From Elusimicrobiaceae bacterium (GTDB lineage: Bacteria; Elusimicrobiota; Elusimicrobia; Elusimicrobiales; Elusimicrobiaceae), in assembly GCA_017475405.1 (NCBI GenBank), contig JAFVFN010000002.1, forward strand, positions 1-64,000: a DNA stretch of 64,000 bases, read 5' to 3'. Of the stretch, positions 24,908 to 32,781 are shown in pieces. A model generated the notes under the pieces. It was given only the letters and a program-made list of their open reading frames with translations, did no database searches and had not been told where the DNA came from. Every line of letters begins with the position of its first letter. The stretch's first letter is position 1. Made by a program: the position numbers and the translations under genes.

Positions 24908-25599
24908 TTGCACCCACACCCGTTAATGCCGCACGCCATTCCTTGCTCAAACTGAGGTTGCGACTCCGCTTGTATCTTTTGTAATAACTGGACAATCCCC
25001 GCGGTGGTTTGTGCGCCGGAAATTACATAGGTGTCATTAAATACAAAGAAAGGAACGCCAAAAATACCTTTTTGGGCGGCTTCTTGCTCATCTTGGTGTA
25101 CTTCTTGGATAAACTGCTTGCTGTCCAACATGGCAGATACTTCTCTCTCGTCAAGGCCCAACTGCTTGGCAATATTCAGTAGTACCTCTCTTTTGGCTAG
25201 TTCCAAATTCTTTGTAAAGTAGGCATCAAATAATAAGTTGGATACTTGTTTAATAACGGGGGCCCCCAGTTTTTGTACGGCAAACTTTGTTAAACGATGG
25301 GCGTCCAGGGTATTGGTATAGCGGGTAGTAGCATACTTAAAATCAATCCCTTCCCGTTTGCCTAACAGCGAAATACCGTCAATGCGGGCTTGAGCTTGCT
25401 CCAGGGTAAGGCCATATTTCACGGCAAAGCGATGTAATGTGTCCGTTTCTACCGTGTTGGAAGCGGACGGGTTTAGTTCAAAACTTTTCATTTCCACCTG
25501 TGCGTCTTTTATCCCAGCTTGCTCCAGGGCTTTGTATAGGCGTGTTTCACCGATATAGCAATACGGACAAGCATAATCTGACCAATAAGTTATTTTCAT
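24904..25599 (-). CDS. DsbA-family (FrnE-like) oxidoreductase
   Basis: 231 residues, no signal peptide, so cytoplasmic. The thioredoxin-fold CPYC motif is at residues 11-14 (WSDYACPYCYIGE). The helical insertion domain follows, then GVPFFVFNDTYVISGAQ with the cis-Pro. This is the 2-hydroxychromene-2-carboxylate isomerase/FrnE group, linked to polyketide or redox stress. The C-terminus carries four extra cysteines (GMACGINGCGCK), perhaps a metal or thiol relay site. It is divergent from a TetR gene, with the TetR operators between them. Confidence 0.88.
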   Translation of the reverse strand: MKITYWSDYACPYCYIGETRLYKALEQAGIKDAQVEMKSFELNPSASNTVETDTLHRFAVKYGLTLEQAQARIDGISLLGKREGIDFKYATTRYTNTLDAHRLTKFAVQKLGAPVIKQVSNLLFDAYFTKNLELAKREVLLNIAKQLGLDEREVSAMLDSKQFIQEVHQDEQEAAQKGIFGVPFFVFNDTYVISGAQTTAGIVQLLQKIQAESQPQFEQGMACGINGCGCK

Positions 25600-25614
25600 A
25601 ATTCCTCCAAAAAA

Positions 25615-25661
25615 TAGAACTTGTTCTAATTTTAGTATATCATTATTTTAGAACATGTTCA
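25615..25661. promoter_or_regulatory. Paired TetR operators
   Basis: Two matching palindromes between the divergent DsbA-family and TetR genes: TAGAACTTGTTCTA (25615-25628) and AGAACATGTTCA (25650-25661), common core GAACNTGTTC. The second overlaps the region just upstream of the TetR -35 (TTGCAT 25669-25674). Likely control of both transcription units by the TetR product. Confidence 0.75.
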
Positions 25662-25703
25662 AATATTTTTGCATTTATTCATCACATTACGTATAATAAA
25701 AAT

Positions 25704-26303
25704 ATGCAAAGTGTAAAAATAGTACAAAAGCAACAAGCTCAAAAAAAACGGATTATCCAGGTGGCAGTATCCTTAATCCAAAAAGAAGGAATAAATGGTT
25801 TAAACGTGCGTTCCGTTTGCCAAGCAGCAGACATAGCGGCGGGTACATTCTACTATTATTTTAAGAATAAAGAATCCCTGCTTATGGCATTCGTGATGGA
25901 AGATACGTTTGAGCATTTTGTGTTGAAAACTTCGCTTAAACATCCGGCCAAGCGTATGGCGGAATTGTACGGAATATTAATAAAAAAATATCAAAGTTTC
26001 GGTAAACCGTTTATGCGTAGTTTTTATACGACTAGCAATACAGCGCTTTCCGCGTATATGCAGGAAAAGGACGGGTACTTTGCTGCCGGTACGATTATGG
26101 CCCGAAGTGAACAGGAACTACGTAACGCCCGACAAAAGGGCATCTTAAAAAAGGATGTGCCGATCCATCAAATTTGTATGGATCTATGCACAATTGTTAA
26201 AGGTACTATTTTTGAGTGGTGTTTGACAGATGAAGAATGGGATATACAACCTGTCCTCTTGCGTTTATTTACCAACTATTTGTCGTCTTATGTAGTGATG
26301 TAA
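25704..26303 (+). CDS. TetR/AcrR family repressor
   Basis: 199 residues. The N-terminal HTH is IIQVAVSLIQKEGINGLNVR, SVCQAADIAAGTFYYYFKNK; the C-terminal ligand domain is helical. Promoter TTGCAT-N17-TATAAT (25669-25697), with the ATG exactly 6 nt after the -10, so the mRNA is probably leaderless. It likely represses itself and the divergent DsbA-family/MBL operon through the GAACNTGTTC sites; the inducer is unknown but may be a thiol-reactive or quinone-like compound given the targets. Confidence 0.9.
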   Translation: MQSVKIVQKQQAQKKRIIQVAVSLIQKEGINGLNVRSVCQAADIAAGTFYYYFKNKESLLMAFVMEDTFEHFVLKTSLKHPAKRMAELYGILIKKYQSFGKPFMRSFYTTSNTALSAYMQEKDGYFAAGTIMARSEQELRNARQKGILKKDVPIHQICMDLCTIVKGTIFEWCLTDEEWDIQPVLLRLFTNYLSSYVVM

Positions 26304-26395
26304 TCCAAAGATTTGTATACTGACCTTTTTACATACTTTTTGACACAAAGTTAAGCGCCTTTTAGGCACAAAGTTGCATTTGGTATAATGGTGTT

Positions 26396-26815
26396 ATGGA
26401 AGATTTTGCCTATAAGAAACACGTCGGCCTTAATGAGGATGTAATAAATATCCGCACGGCCGTATTTATGCAAGAACAAGGATTCCAAAACGAATTCGAC
26501 CAAACCGATAAGACGTGTACGCACCTTGTGCTGTATGACGGAAACAAACCTATTGCCACATGCCGCTATTTTAGTGACGGTACAAATTACCACATAGGCC
26601 GGGTGGCTGTTATCAAAGAATACAGAGGTAAGAATCTGGGCAATAAACTGATGCAATTGGCAGAAACAGAAATTAAAAAAGAATGCGGAAAAAGTATTGA
26701 ACTATCCGCACAGGTTAGAGTAAAGGATTTCTACCAGAAACTAGGATATTGTCCGGTAGGCGATGTGTATTTAGACGAGTACTGCGAACACATTACGATG
26801 AGAAAGGAATTATAA
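26396..26815 (+). CDS. GNAT family N-acetyltransferase
   Basis: 139 residues. ElaA-like GNAT: IRTAVFMQEQGF, CTHLVLYDGNKPIATCRYF, and the acetyl-CoA loop IGRVAVIKEYRGKNLGNKLM (R-x-x-G-x-G/N-x), then KDFYQKLGYCPVG. The acceptor is not predictable. TATAAT at 26384-26389 lies 6 nt before the ATG: leaderless pattern. The next gene starts 1 nt after its stop. Upstream is a decayed member of the TGGACACTATA repeat family (26322-26350). Confidence 0.9.
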   Translation: MEDFAYKKHVGLNEDVINIRTAVFMQEQGFQNEFDQTDKTCTHLVLYDGNKPIATCRYFSDGTNYHIGRVAVIKEYRGKNLGNKLMQLAETEIKKECGKSIELSAQVRVKDFYQKLGYCPVGDVYLDEYCEHITMRKEL

Positions 26816-26816
26816 C

Positions 26817-27242
26817 ATGTCTTTAAGTTATTACTTACCCTTGTTAATGGTAGTCTTGGCAAATGTCGGTTACCATAATATTGCCAAAAACCAACCCCCA
26901 AATGCCAATGCTTTTTTAACGTTAGCAGTTGCCTATACCGTTAGTGCGATAGTTACTTTTGGGCTATTTTTTATCTTTAAGGGCAATTTGAGGGCCGAAT
27001 TTACTCATTTGAATTGGACAAGTTGGGCACTTGGTATCGTAATTGTAGGCGTGGAGTTAGGGTATATTTTGATGTACCGTGCCGGATGGATGATTAGTAC
27101 GGCAGCTCTGGTTGCAAATATTGTAGTTGCTGTGCTATTGCTTACCCTAGGTTTGTTATTTTACAAAGAAACGATTACCCTTACCCAATCTTTGGGTATT
27201 TTGCTGTGCTTGGCTGGGTTGGTACTTGTCAATCTTAAATAG
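26817..27242 (+). CDS. Small EamA/DMT-family membrane protein
   Basis: 141 residues with four hydrophobic segments (about 4-14, 30-55, 68-92, 98-139), ending LGLLFYKETITLTQSLGILL CLAGLVLV, the signature end of an EamA repeat. Half the length of a normal ten-helix DMT transporter, so it would function as a dimer, like EmrE-type half-size transporters. Co-transcribed with the GNAT gene. Substrate unknown. Confidence 0.82.
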   Translation: MSLSYYLPLLMVVLANVGYHNIAKNQPPNANAFLTLAVAYTVSAIVTFGLFFIFKGNLRAEFTHLNWTSWALGIVIVGVELGYILMYRAGWMISTAALVANIVVAVLLLTLGLLFYKETITLTQSLGILLCLAGLVLVNLK

Positions 27243-27322
27243 CTATTCTCATATTTTACAGGGCTCGTTGTTGTCATAAATCACACTAAAATACTATTTC
27301 TTATCTCTATTTGCACTCGTTT

Positions 27323-27357
27323 TATAGTGTCCTTTTTGCATAGATTTGGACACTATA
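27323..27357. repeat. 35-bp inverted repeat (TATAGTGTCC family)
   Basis: Perfect 10-bp arms TATAGTGTCC / GGACACTATA with a 15-nt spacer containing TTTTTGCATA, identical in design to 12519-12553. It ends 5 nt before the hydrolase ATG at 27363. Confidence 0.75.
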
Positions 27358-27362
27358 AACAT

Positions 27363-28481
27363 ATGAGCGAAAATGATAAAATAACTTATATGAAACCCTT
27401 TCAAATCCATTTTAGTGATAAGCAACTTGCCGATTTGCACGCGCGTCTTGCACAAACACGATTTCCTGTGCCTACCGCCAATAATAACTGGGAACTTGGA
27501 ACGGATCTGGAGTATTTAACCGAACTTCTTGATTACTGGCGCACCCAATACAATTGGAAAGCCATCGAAGAAAAACTAAACCAATATCCTCAATTTTCCT
27601 GCGAAATAAACGGTTGCACTATTCATTTTTTCCATATTCGCAGTAAAAAGGCAGGGGCTACACCGTTACTCCTTACGCACGGCTGGCCGGATAGTTTTTT
27701 GCGGTATGTTAAATTATTTCCGCTCTTAACCGACTATGATTTAATCGTTCCGTCTTTGCCTGGGTTTGCGTTCTCTACATTGCCTCAAAAAGGGTTTATT
27801 AACAATGCCGAAATTGCCGATTTGTGGCACATCCTGATGACCGAGAAATTGGGGTACACGAGTTATATTGCTTCCGGTGGAGATATGGGGCGAGGAGTTA
27901 CGTGCTATTTAGCGGCTAATTACCCCAGCGAAGTAAAAGGTCTCCACTTAACGGATGTCGGGTTTGCACGGGAGTTAGTCAATGCTCCAGATGCAAATTT
28001 ATCTCCTGCCGAACTGGATTACAAACGCAAGGCCCTGGAGTGGCTTGCCAAAGAAGGTGCTTATATCAAAATCCACAGCACCAAACCCACCACCCTGGGC
28101 TATGCGTTAAGTGATTCTCCGGTGGCTATGGCGGCTTGGCTGATAGAAAAGTACCACGCTTGGAGCGATTGGGCGCTATTTAGCAAAGACGATTTATGCG
28201 ATTGTTTGACGTTGTATTGGCTTACCAACACGGCAAGCACCTCTATCCGTGTATACCACGGAAATACTTTTACACTTTCTGCATTGGGCAAAATAACTAT
28301 CCCCACGGCAATAACGGCTTTTGCCTGTGATGTGTTGCCTGTACCGCGTTCGTGGATAGAAAAGAATTACTCGGTAGTGCTGTACGAGGAAGTGCCCCAT
28401 GGCGGTCATTTTACAGCATTAGAGCAACCGGAAGTTTTTGCAGACAACATCCGCAAATTTACTGCAATTCTGTCTAAATAA
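27363..28481 (+). CDS. Epoxide hydrolase (EHN-domain alpha/beta hydrolase)
   Basis: N-terminal EHN domain (MKPFQIHFSDKQLADLHARL, TRFP) and an alpha/beta hydrolase core. It has the oxyanion motif LLTHGWPDSF, nucleophile Asp in ASGGDMGRG, a Tyr-rich lid, and the catalytic His in VPHGGHFTALEQP. Microsomal-type epoxide hydrolases open epoxides to diols; the natural substrate is unknown. The start is either ATG 27363 or ATG 27390; the second fits the domain start and has TAAAAT 7 nt upstream. No SD is seen for either, so leaderless translation is likely. Confidence 0.88.
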   Translation: MSENDKITYMKPFQIHFSDKQLADLHARLAQTRFPVPTANNNWELGTDLEYLTELLDYWRTQYNWKAIEEKLNQYPQFSCEINGCTIHFFHIRSKKAGATPLLLTHGWPDSFLRYVKLFPLLTDYDLIVPSLPGFAFSTLPQKGFINNAEIADLWHILMTEKLGYTSYIASGGDMGRGVTCYLAANYPSEVKGLHLTDVGFARELVNAPDANLSPAELDYKRKALEWLAKEGAYIKIHSTKPTTLGYALSDSPVAMAAWLIEKYHAWSDWALFSKDDLCDCLTLYWLTNTASTSIRVYHGNTFTLSALGKITIPTAITAFACDVLPVPRSWIEKNYSVVLYEEVPHGGHFTALEQPEVFADNIRKFTAILSK

Positions 28482-28487
28482 ATACTG

Positions 28488-28515
28488 CCTTTTTTACATA
28501 GATTTGGACACTATA
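28488..28515. repeat. Half-decayed TGGACACTATA repeat
   Basis: CC-T6-ACATAGATTTGGACACTATA, matching the right half of the 35-bp inverted repeat at 27323-27357; the left arm is lost. It overlaps the end of the Crp/Fnr gene. Confidence 0.5.
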
Positions 28516-29191
28516 TTTCTAAAGAGGACCGCCCTTTCAGCAACTTAAATTTATTTTTTTTGCTTTCTAACTTTCCTTCCTTGCGTAGTTTGCTAATTTC
28601 TGCCGCCATTGCACTTCGATCCACCCCCAAATAATCAGCTAACTCTTGGCGGTTGTAGGGGATCTCAAACTCGTTACTCCCTTTGGCAAGTGCCTGTAAA
28701 CTTAAGAAAGTAAGAAGTTTCTCTCGTGTGGTCCGTTGGGACATACACTCTATTTTCTGTGTCAGATTCACATTTTTACGAGCTAGGATGTGTAGCAAAT
28801 TATAAGCTATTTCCGTGTGAAAAAGACATCTGCGTTGGCACGTTCGGGCGCATTTGGTGGAGTCCAAGAATAAGACGGTGCTTTTCTCACACACCTCTAC
28901 AGTTAATGGAAATTTCGCATCTACATATGCAAATGCCTCGGCAAATAACTGCACTGGATATAAAGAAGATAAAATAGTACGGTTGCCGAAATAATCATAT
29001 TGAACGATTTGTAATTTCCCGCTTAATAATATCCCAAAGCGGTCTAATGCTTTTCCTTCGGCTAGTACGTTATCGTTCTTATTAAAGTGCCGAATCTTTG
29101 GACGTAAACACCCCAGTAGCATTTCTATCTCTTGGGGTTTAATATACCGAAATAACGGTGACTGGGCAAGTGCCGGAATATATTGCTTCAT
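28511..29191 (-). CDS. Crp/Fnr-family transcriptional regulator
   Basis: 226 residues from ATG 29191. The N-terminal cyclic-nucleotide-like domain has LFRYIKPQEIEMLLGCL and GILLSGKLQIVQYDYFGNRT. A Cys cluster KCARTCQRRC follows at the dimer-helix boundary, then HTH FEIPYNRQELADYLGVDRSA. Regulators of this group respond to oxygen, nitric oxide or redox state rather than cAMP. The neighbouring flavodiiron operon would be a sensible target. The 16-bp palindrome at 29204-29219, right at its transcription start, suggests autoregulation. The frame extends to 29233, but that would start inside the -10 region. Confidence 0.85.
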   Translation of the reverse strand: MKQYIPALAQSPLFRYIKPQEIEMLLGCLRPKIRHFNKNDNVLAEGKALDRFGILLSGKLQIVQYDYFGNRTILSSLYPVQLFAEAFAYVDAKFPLTVEVCEKSTVLFLDSTKCARTCQRRCLFHTEIAYNLLHILARKNVNLTQKIECMSQRTTREKLLTFLSLQALAKGSNEFEIPYNRQELADYLGVDRSAMAAEISKLRKEGKLESKKNKFKLLKGRSSLEI

Positions 29192-29203
29192 TTTCTTACT
29201 TTT

Positions 29204-29219
29204 TGTTGGATTTCCAACA
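29204..29219. promoter_or_regulatory. Operator at the Crp/Fnr gene promoter
   Basis: Perfect palindrome TGTTGGATTTCCAACA (7-bp arms, 2-nt centre) directly downstream of the leftward TATAAT (29228-29223), overlapping the expected transcription start. Confidence 0.65.
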
Positions 29220-29276
29220 TACATTATACTCAATTTTAAGATAAATTAAGAATATAACATGTGAAAAAAGATAATT

Positions 29277-29933
29277 ATGAAAGAAAAGACAGCTCAAATA
29301 TTTTCAATTGTTCAAGATAATCCTTGCGTCAGCGGATGCACTATTTCACGAAATGTGCATGATAGTGGACGTACGGGAGTATCCTATTTTTCGTTAGCCG
29401 CTCAAACCGATATTAGTGCAGAAACATATAAATACAAAAAATTGTTATTCCTTCTTGAGGGAGATTTGCAGATATTTACCAACGAAGGGCAATCCGTAGA
29501 AGGGCGTTGCGGAGATATTATTATACTTCCGCAATCGACTCCTGTAGGGGTCAAAACCAAACAAGGATGTATCTATACAGAAATTTCACTATATCAGGAG
29601 GGATCTATGAATCAATTACCCAAAGCAGGAGAAGTAGTCAAACTAGCCCAATTAGTACCCTATCAAGAGGGCCGAATTGTAAACATGGATATCATTAGCG
29701 GACCTACCTTAAAGTTCGTTGTAATGAGTTTTGATGGAGGTACAGGACTAGCTGAACATGCCGCCCCAGGGGAAGCTCTTATTTTTGCCCTGGAGGGGAA
29801 AGGAATTATTGGATATGAAGGCAAAGAATATCCCATTCAAGCTGGAGAGAACTTTAAATTTGCCAAAAACGGCAAGCATTATATAAAAGCCGACGAAAAA
29901 TTCAAAATGGCATTGCTTTTAACTTTAGAATGA
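29277..29933 (+). CDS. Double-cupin domain protein
   Basis: 218 residues with two cupin folds: the first around KKLLFLLEGDLQIFTNEGQS...GDIIILPQSTP, the second around GEALIFALEGKGIIGYEGKE...GENFKFAKNGKHYI. The metal-binding histidines are sparse in the first domain and include HAA/H in the second. No enzyme role can be assigned; such cupins are found next to flavodiiron and redox genes in anaerobes. It is divergent from the Crp/Fnr gene and 13 nt upstream of the flavodiiron gene, so co-transcribed. Confidence 0.82.
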   Translation: MKEKTAQIFSIVQDNPCVSGCTISRNVHDSGRTGVSYFSLAAQTDISAETYKYKKLLFLLEGDLQIFTNEGQSVEGRCGDIIILPQSTPVGVKTKQGCIYTEISLYQEGSMNQLPKAGEVVKLAQLVPYQEGRIVNMDIISGPTLKFVVMSFDGGTGLAEHAAPGEALIFALEGKGIIGYEGKEYPIQAGENFKFAKNGKHYIKADEKFKMALLLTLE

Positions 29934-29946
29934 CGGAGAAATAAAA

Positions 29947-31134
29947 ATGAGAAAACAGGTAAAAAACAATGTTAGCTGGGTAGGCTATATGGATTGGGAA
30001 TTAGAGAGTTTTCACGGTGATGACTACTCTATTATGAACGGTTCAAGCCAAAATGCTTATTTGATTGAAGAAGAAAAAACAGTTTTAATTGATACTGTTT
30101 GGACACCGCATAGATTTGATTTTGTAGAAAATCTGAAAAAGGAAATTGACCTTAATAAAATAGATTTCATTGTTGCAAATCACGCAGAATGCGACCATTC
30201 AGGCTCTTTAATTGCACTAATGAAAGAAATACCAAACACACCGATTTATTGTACTGCCGCTTGCGTTAAAAGCATAGAAGGACAATTCGGAAAACAAAAT
30301 TGGAATTTTAATATTGTAAAAACGGGCGATTCAATAGAAATTGGCAATGGGAAAAAACTTATTTTTGTAGAAATGAAAATGTTGCATTGGCCGGATTCAA
30401 TGGCAACATATATGACAGGGGATAATATTCTATTCTCAAATGACGCATTCGGGCAGCATTATGCGGTTGCGGAATTATTCAACGATAAAGCAAATGAATG
30501 TGTTTTATGGAAAGAAGCTGTTAAATATTTTGCAAATATTTTAAATCCGTTTGCACCGTTAGTGTCAAAGAAAATTGAAGAAATAGCAGCACTGAATCTG
30601 CCTATTGAAATAATTGCACCTTCACATGGTGCAATTTGGAGAGATAATCCAATGCAAATTGTTGAAAAATATGCTCTTTGGGCAAATGCTTATCAAGAAA
30701 ATCAGATAACAATAGCTTATGACACAATGTGGGGAGGTACTGCAAAAATTGCTCATAAAATTTCGGAAGAAATACAAAAACAAAGCCCCGAAACTGTTGT
30801 TAAAGTATTTAATGTTGCAAAACAAGATAAAAACGAAATAATGACAGAAATTTTTAAGTCAAAAGCGGTTGTTGTCGGCTCGCCTACTGCAGTAAATGAT
30901 ATTTTATCTTCCGTAACAGGATTTCTTGCATTTATGAAAACATTAAAATTCAAGAATAAAAAAGCGGCTACATTTGGCTGTTATGGTTGGAGTGGTGAAA
31001 GTGTAAAAATTTTGCAGGAAAAATTGAAAGAATCAGGTTTTAACGTTATAGACGAAAATGTAAAATCTTTATGGAATCCCGATGAAGAAGATTTTTCAAA
31101 AGTGCCTGAACTGGTAGCAAGTTTATTAGCTTAA
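29947..31134 (+). CDS. fprA: Flavodiiron protein (A-type flavoprotein, FprA)
   Basis: 395 residues. The metallo-beta-lactamase-like diiron domain has HAECDH (79-84), FSNDAFGQH and APSHGAIWR ligands. The flavodoxin domain (about 255-395) begins ITIAYDTMWGGTAKIAH and has VVGSPTAVNDILSSVTGF and FGCYGWSGESV. These proteins reduce O2 to water or NO to N2O in anaerobes. RBS GGAGAA. The gene is clearly richer in A and T than its neighbours and uses Lys AAA/Ile ATT heavily, suggesting recent transfer. It is followed 15 nt later by the TM1266-like regulator. Confidence 0.95.
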   Translation: MRKQVKNNVSWVGYMDWELESFHGDDYSIMNGSSQNAYLIEEEKTVLIDTVWTPHRFDFVENLKKEIDLNKIDFIVANHAECDHSGSLIALMKEIPNTPIYCTAACVKSIEGQFGKQNWNFNIVKTGDSIEIGNGKKLIFVEMKMLHWPDSMATYMTGDNILFSNDAFGQHYAVAELFNDKANECVLWKEAVKYFANILNPFAPLVSKKIEEIAALNLPIEIIAPSHGAIWRDNPMQIVEKYALWANAYQENQITIAYDTMWGGTAKIAHKISEEIQKQSPETVVKVFNVAKQDKNEIMTEIFKSKAVVVGSPTAVNDILSSVTGFLAFMKTLKFKNKKAATFGCYGWSGESVKILQEKLKESGFNVIDENVKSLWNPDEEDFSKVPELVASLLA

Positions 31135-31149
31135 AAGGAGTGTGAAATT

Positions 31150-31395
31150 ATGGAAACAAGAGTAGCAATAGTAAGTATTATTGTTGAAAGTAATGCGGTT
31201 ATCAGCGAAATACAAGCATTATTAAGCGAACATTCGGAATATATTATAGGCAGATTTGGTATTCCCTATAAACAAAAGAATGTAAGAATAATAAGTGTTG
31301 TACTTGATGCCTCTGTTGAAACCATAAACGCACTTGCTAATAAAATTGGTAAATTAGACCACGTTAATATAAAAACAGTTCTTTCAAATGTATAA
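31150..31395 (+). CDS. TM1266-family putative regulator (iron-only hydrogenase system)
   Basis: 81 residues: METRVAIVSIIVESN, then EHSEYIIGRFGIPYKQKNVR and DASVETINALANKIGKLDHV. This is the ACT/NikR-C-like fold of the 'iron-only hydrogenase system regulator' family, normally encoded near hydEFG. AGGAG RBS upstream; same AT-rich composition and operon as the flavodiiron gene. Suggests link between hydrogen metabolism and O2/NO detoxification. Confidence 0.88.
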   Translation: METRVAIVSIIVESNAVISEIQALLSEHSEYIIGRFGIPYKQKNVRIISVVLDASVETINALANKIGKLDHVNIKTVLSNV

Positions 31396-31416
31396 ATATT
31401 CTTAATTCCAAAAAGA

Positions 31417-31448
31417 AAACCGCCCTCTGCGTGTGGTAAAGGGCGGTA
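31417..31448 (+). terminator. Dispersed hairpin terminator, copy 3
   Basis: AACCGCCCTCT...AAAGGGCGGT hairpin between the convergent fprA operon and the leftward hydrolase. Confidence 0.7.
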
Positions 31449-31463
31449 TCATATATGCCTTAA

Positions 31464-32329
31464 TTATTTATTGTTTAAGAACGGTTTAATGTTGGCCCAT
31501 ACCGCATCATAGTTCACAATAAACGCTTGGTGGGGGCATTGGCGATAATGGCAAGTTGTGAATTAGGCAGCATCTTATAGGCAGAAATGACTGTATCTAG
31601 CGGTGCGTTGGCATCTAACTCTCCGGCGATTAACAATACCGGGCACTTAATACTGCTAAATAAATCCTTTCCTACTTTTACGCTATTAAAGAAAGCATAA
31701 TAACGGTTGAGAAAATCCGCTAGTTTCTCAGGTTCTGGGCTGAGTGCTTTCTTTTCTTCTATAAAATTTTTATCATACTGGGCAAGAGAATCTAGCGTAA
31801 GTGCAGGAAATTGGTGAGTGGCCGGGTCTAGTTCTCCGGCACCGATAGCCACTATCTTTTTGACCCGTTTGGGATACATAGAGGCAATTTTGTAAGCGGT
31901 AAATGCTCCGTCGGAAAATCCCAAAATAATCATTGGTTTCTTGGTTACTTTGTTTACGACGGACATTATATCTTTGGCTTTTTGCTCATAGGTAATTGGC
32001 TTAGTACCAATGCCGGATTTTCCTTGTCCGCGTGTAGAGGGCGCAATTACCATATAACTCTTGGAAAGTTCGTCAATAAACCGCCCCATTTCATACGTGC
32101 TTCCTACGCCGCCCCCATGTAAAACCAGTAGTGGTTCCCCCGTTCCATAAACCTCATAATAAATCTTGGTATCGCCCACATTTACATACTTGCCTGCGGC
32201 AGGATTATTGCCATATGGCGTGGCACTGACAATATCATGCTCATCTTGCATAAAGTAATGGGTGTTGTGTGCAAAAGTAATGGACGTGAGTATTGTTATA
32301 CCTAAAAACGCTAAAAATAGTTTTCTCAT
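31464..32329 (-). pseudogene. Exported alpha/beta hydrolase with C-terminal frameshift
   Basis: Signal peptide MRKLFLAFLGITILTSITFA; hydrolase core with LLVLHGGGVGSTYEMGRF, nucleophile Ser in ILGFSDGAF and acid in AGELDANAP. As read, the protein ends ANAPTKRLL at 31514. One base more in the C5 run (about 31538-31542) would give ANAPHQAFIVNYDAVWANIK and PFLNNK, ending at 31464. That restores the family's catalytic His. So the gene has lost one C by mutation or base-calling error; as written it lacks the catalytic His. 288 residues when restored. RBS AAGGGAG. Terminator hairpin 31417-31448 lies just beyond. Confidence 0.75.
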
Positions 32330-32393
32330 ATCTCCCTTCTGTAAATTCTTATACTTTTATTATAGCAGTTAAGTGCGGACTTATGTGGTAAAA

Positions 32394-32423
32394 AAACCGC
32401 CCTCTATGAGTGGTAAAGAGCGT
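32394..32423 (-). repeat. Dispersed hairpin, copy 4 (imperfect)
   Basis: AACCGCCCTCT...AAAGAGCGTGG; arms mismatched by G/A and an extra T. Member of the terminator-like family, here upstream of the leftward hydrolase gene and upstream of the lipoprotein gene. Confidence 0.5.
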
Positions 32424-32459
32424 GGGGCAGAGTAAGTCGCAATATCTTATAATACAGGT

Positions 32460-32758
32460 ATGAGAAAACTTATTGCTATTTTCTTATTGTCCTTGTTAGC
32501 CGCATGTAACACGGTAACAACAGTGGTACCCCCGTATCATAAACGTATATTATTTGGTACGATGCGCAGATCGGTAAGGAGCCGCTACTAAAAGCTATTG
32601 AGGAAAAACAGGGAACTATCCTTTATGACTACCAAAACTTTAATGCCATAGCCTCTAATTTTCCCATATACAGGCAACCAAACGACCTCCCAAGTTTCTT
32701 ACAAAATGTATCCGGTGTGTTATTCGTCCAAGAAGACCAACAAATGCACTTACATTAA
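32460..32758 (+). pseudogene. Small lipoprotein gene with one frameshift
   Basis: ATG 32460 gives MRKLIAIFLLSLLAACNTVT, a lipoprotein signal with lipobox LAAC, then VVPPYHK. The frame then turns to a TAA. With one extra A in the AAA run near 32545 it continues TYIIWYDAQIGKEPLLKAIE EKQGTILYDYQNFNAIASNF and stops at 32758 (99 residues). Leaderless promoter: TATAAT 32448-32453, 6 nt before the ATG. Function unknown. Same kind of homopolymer loss as in the neighbouring hydrolase. Confidence 0.65.
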
Positions 32759-32781
32759 AATAACTTTGGTATACTGATGTT

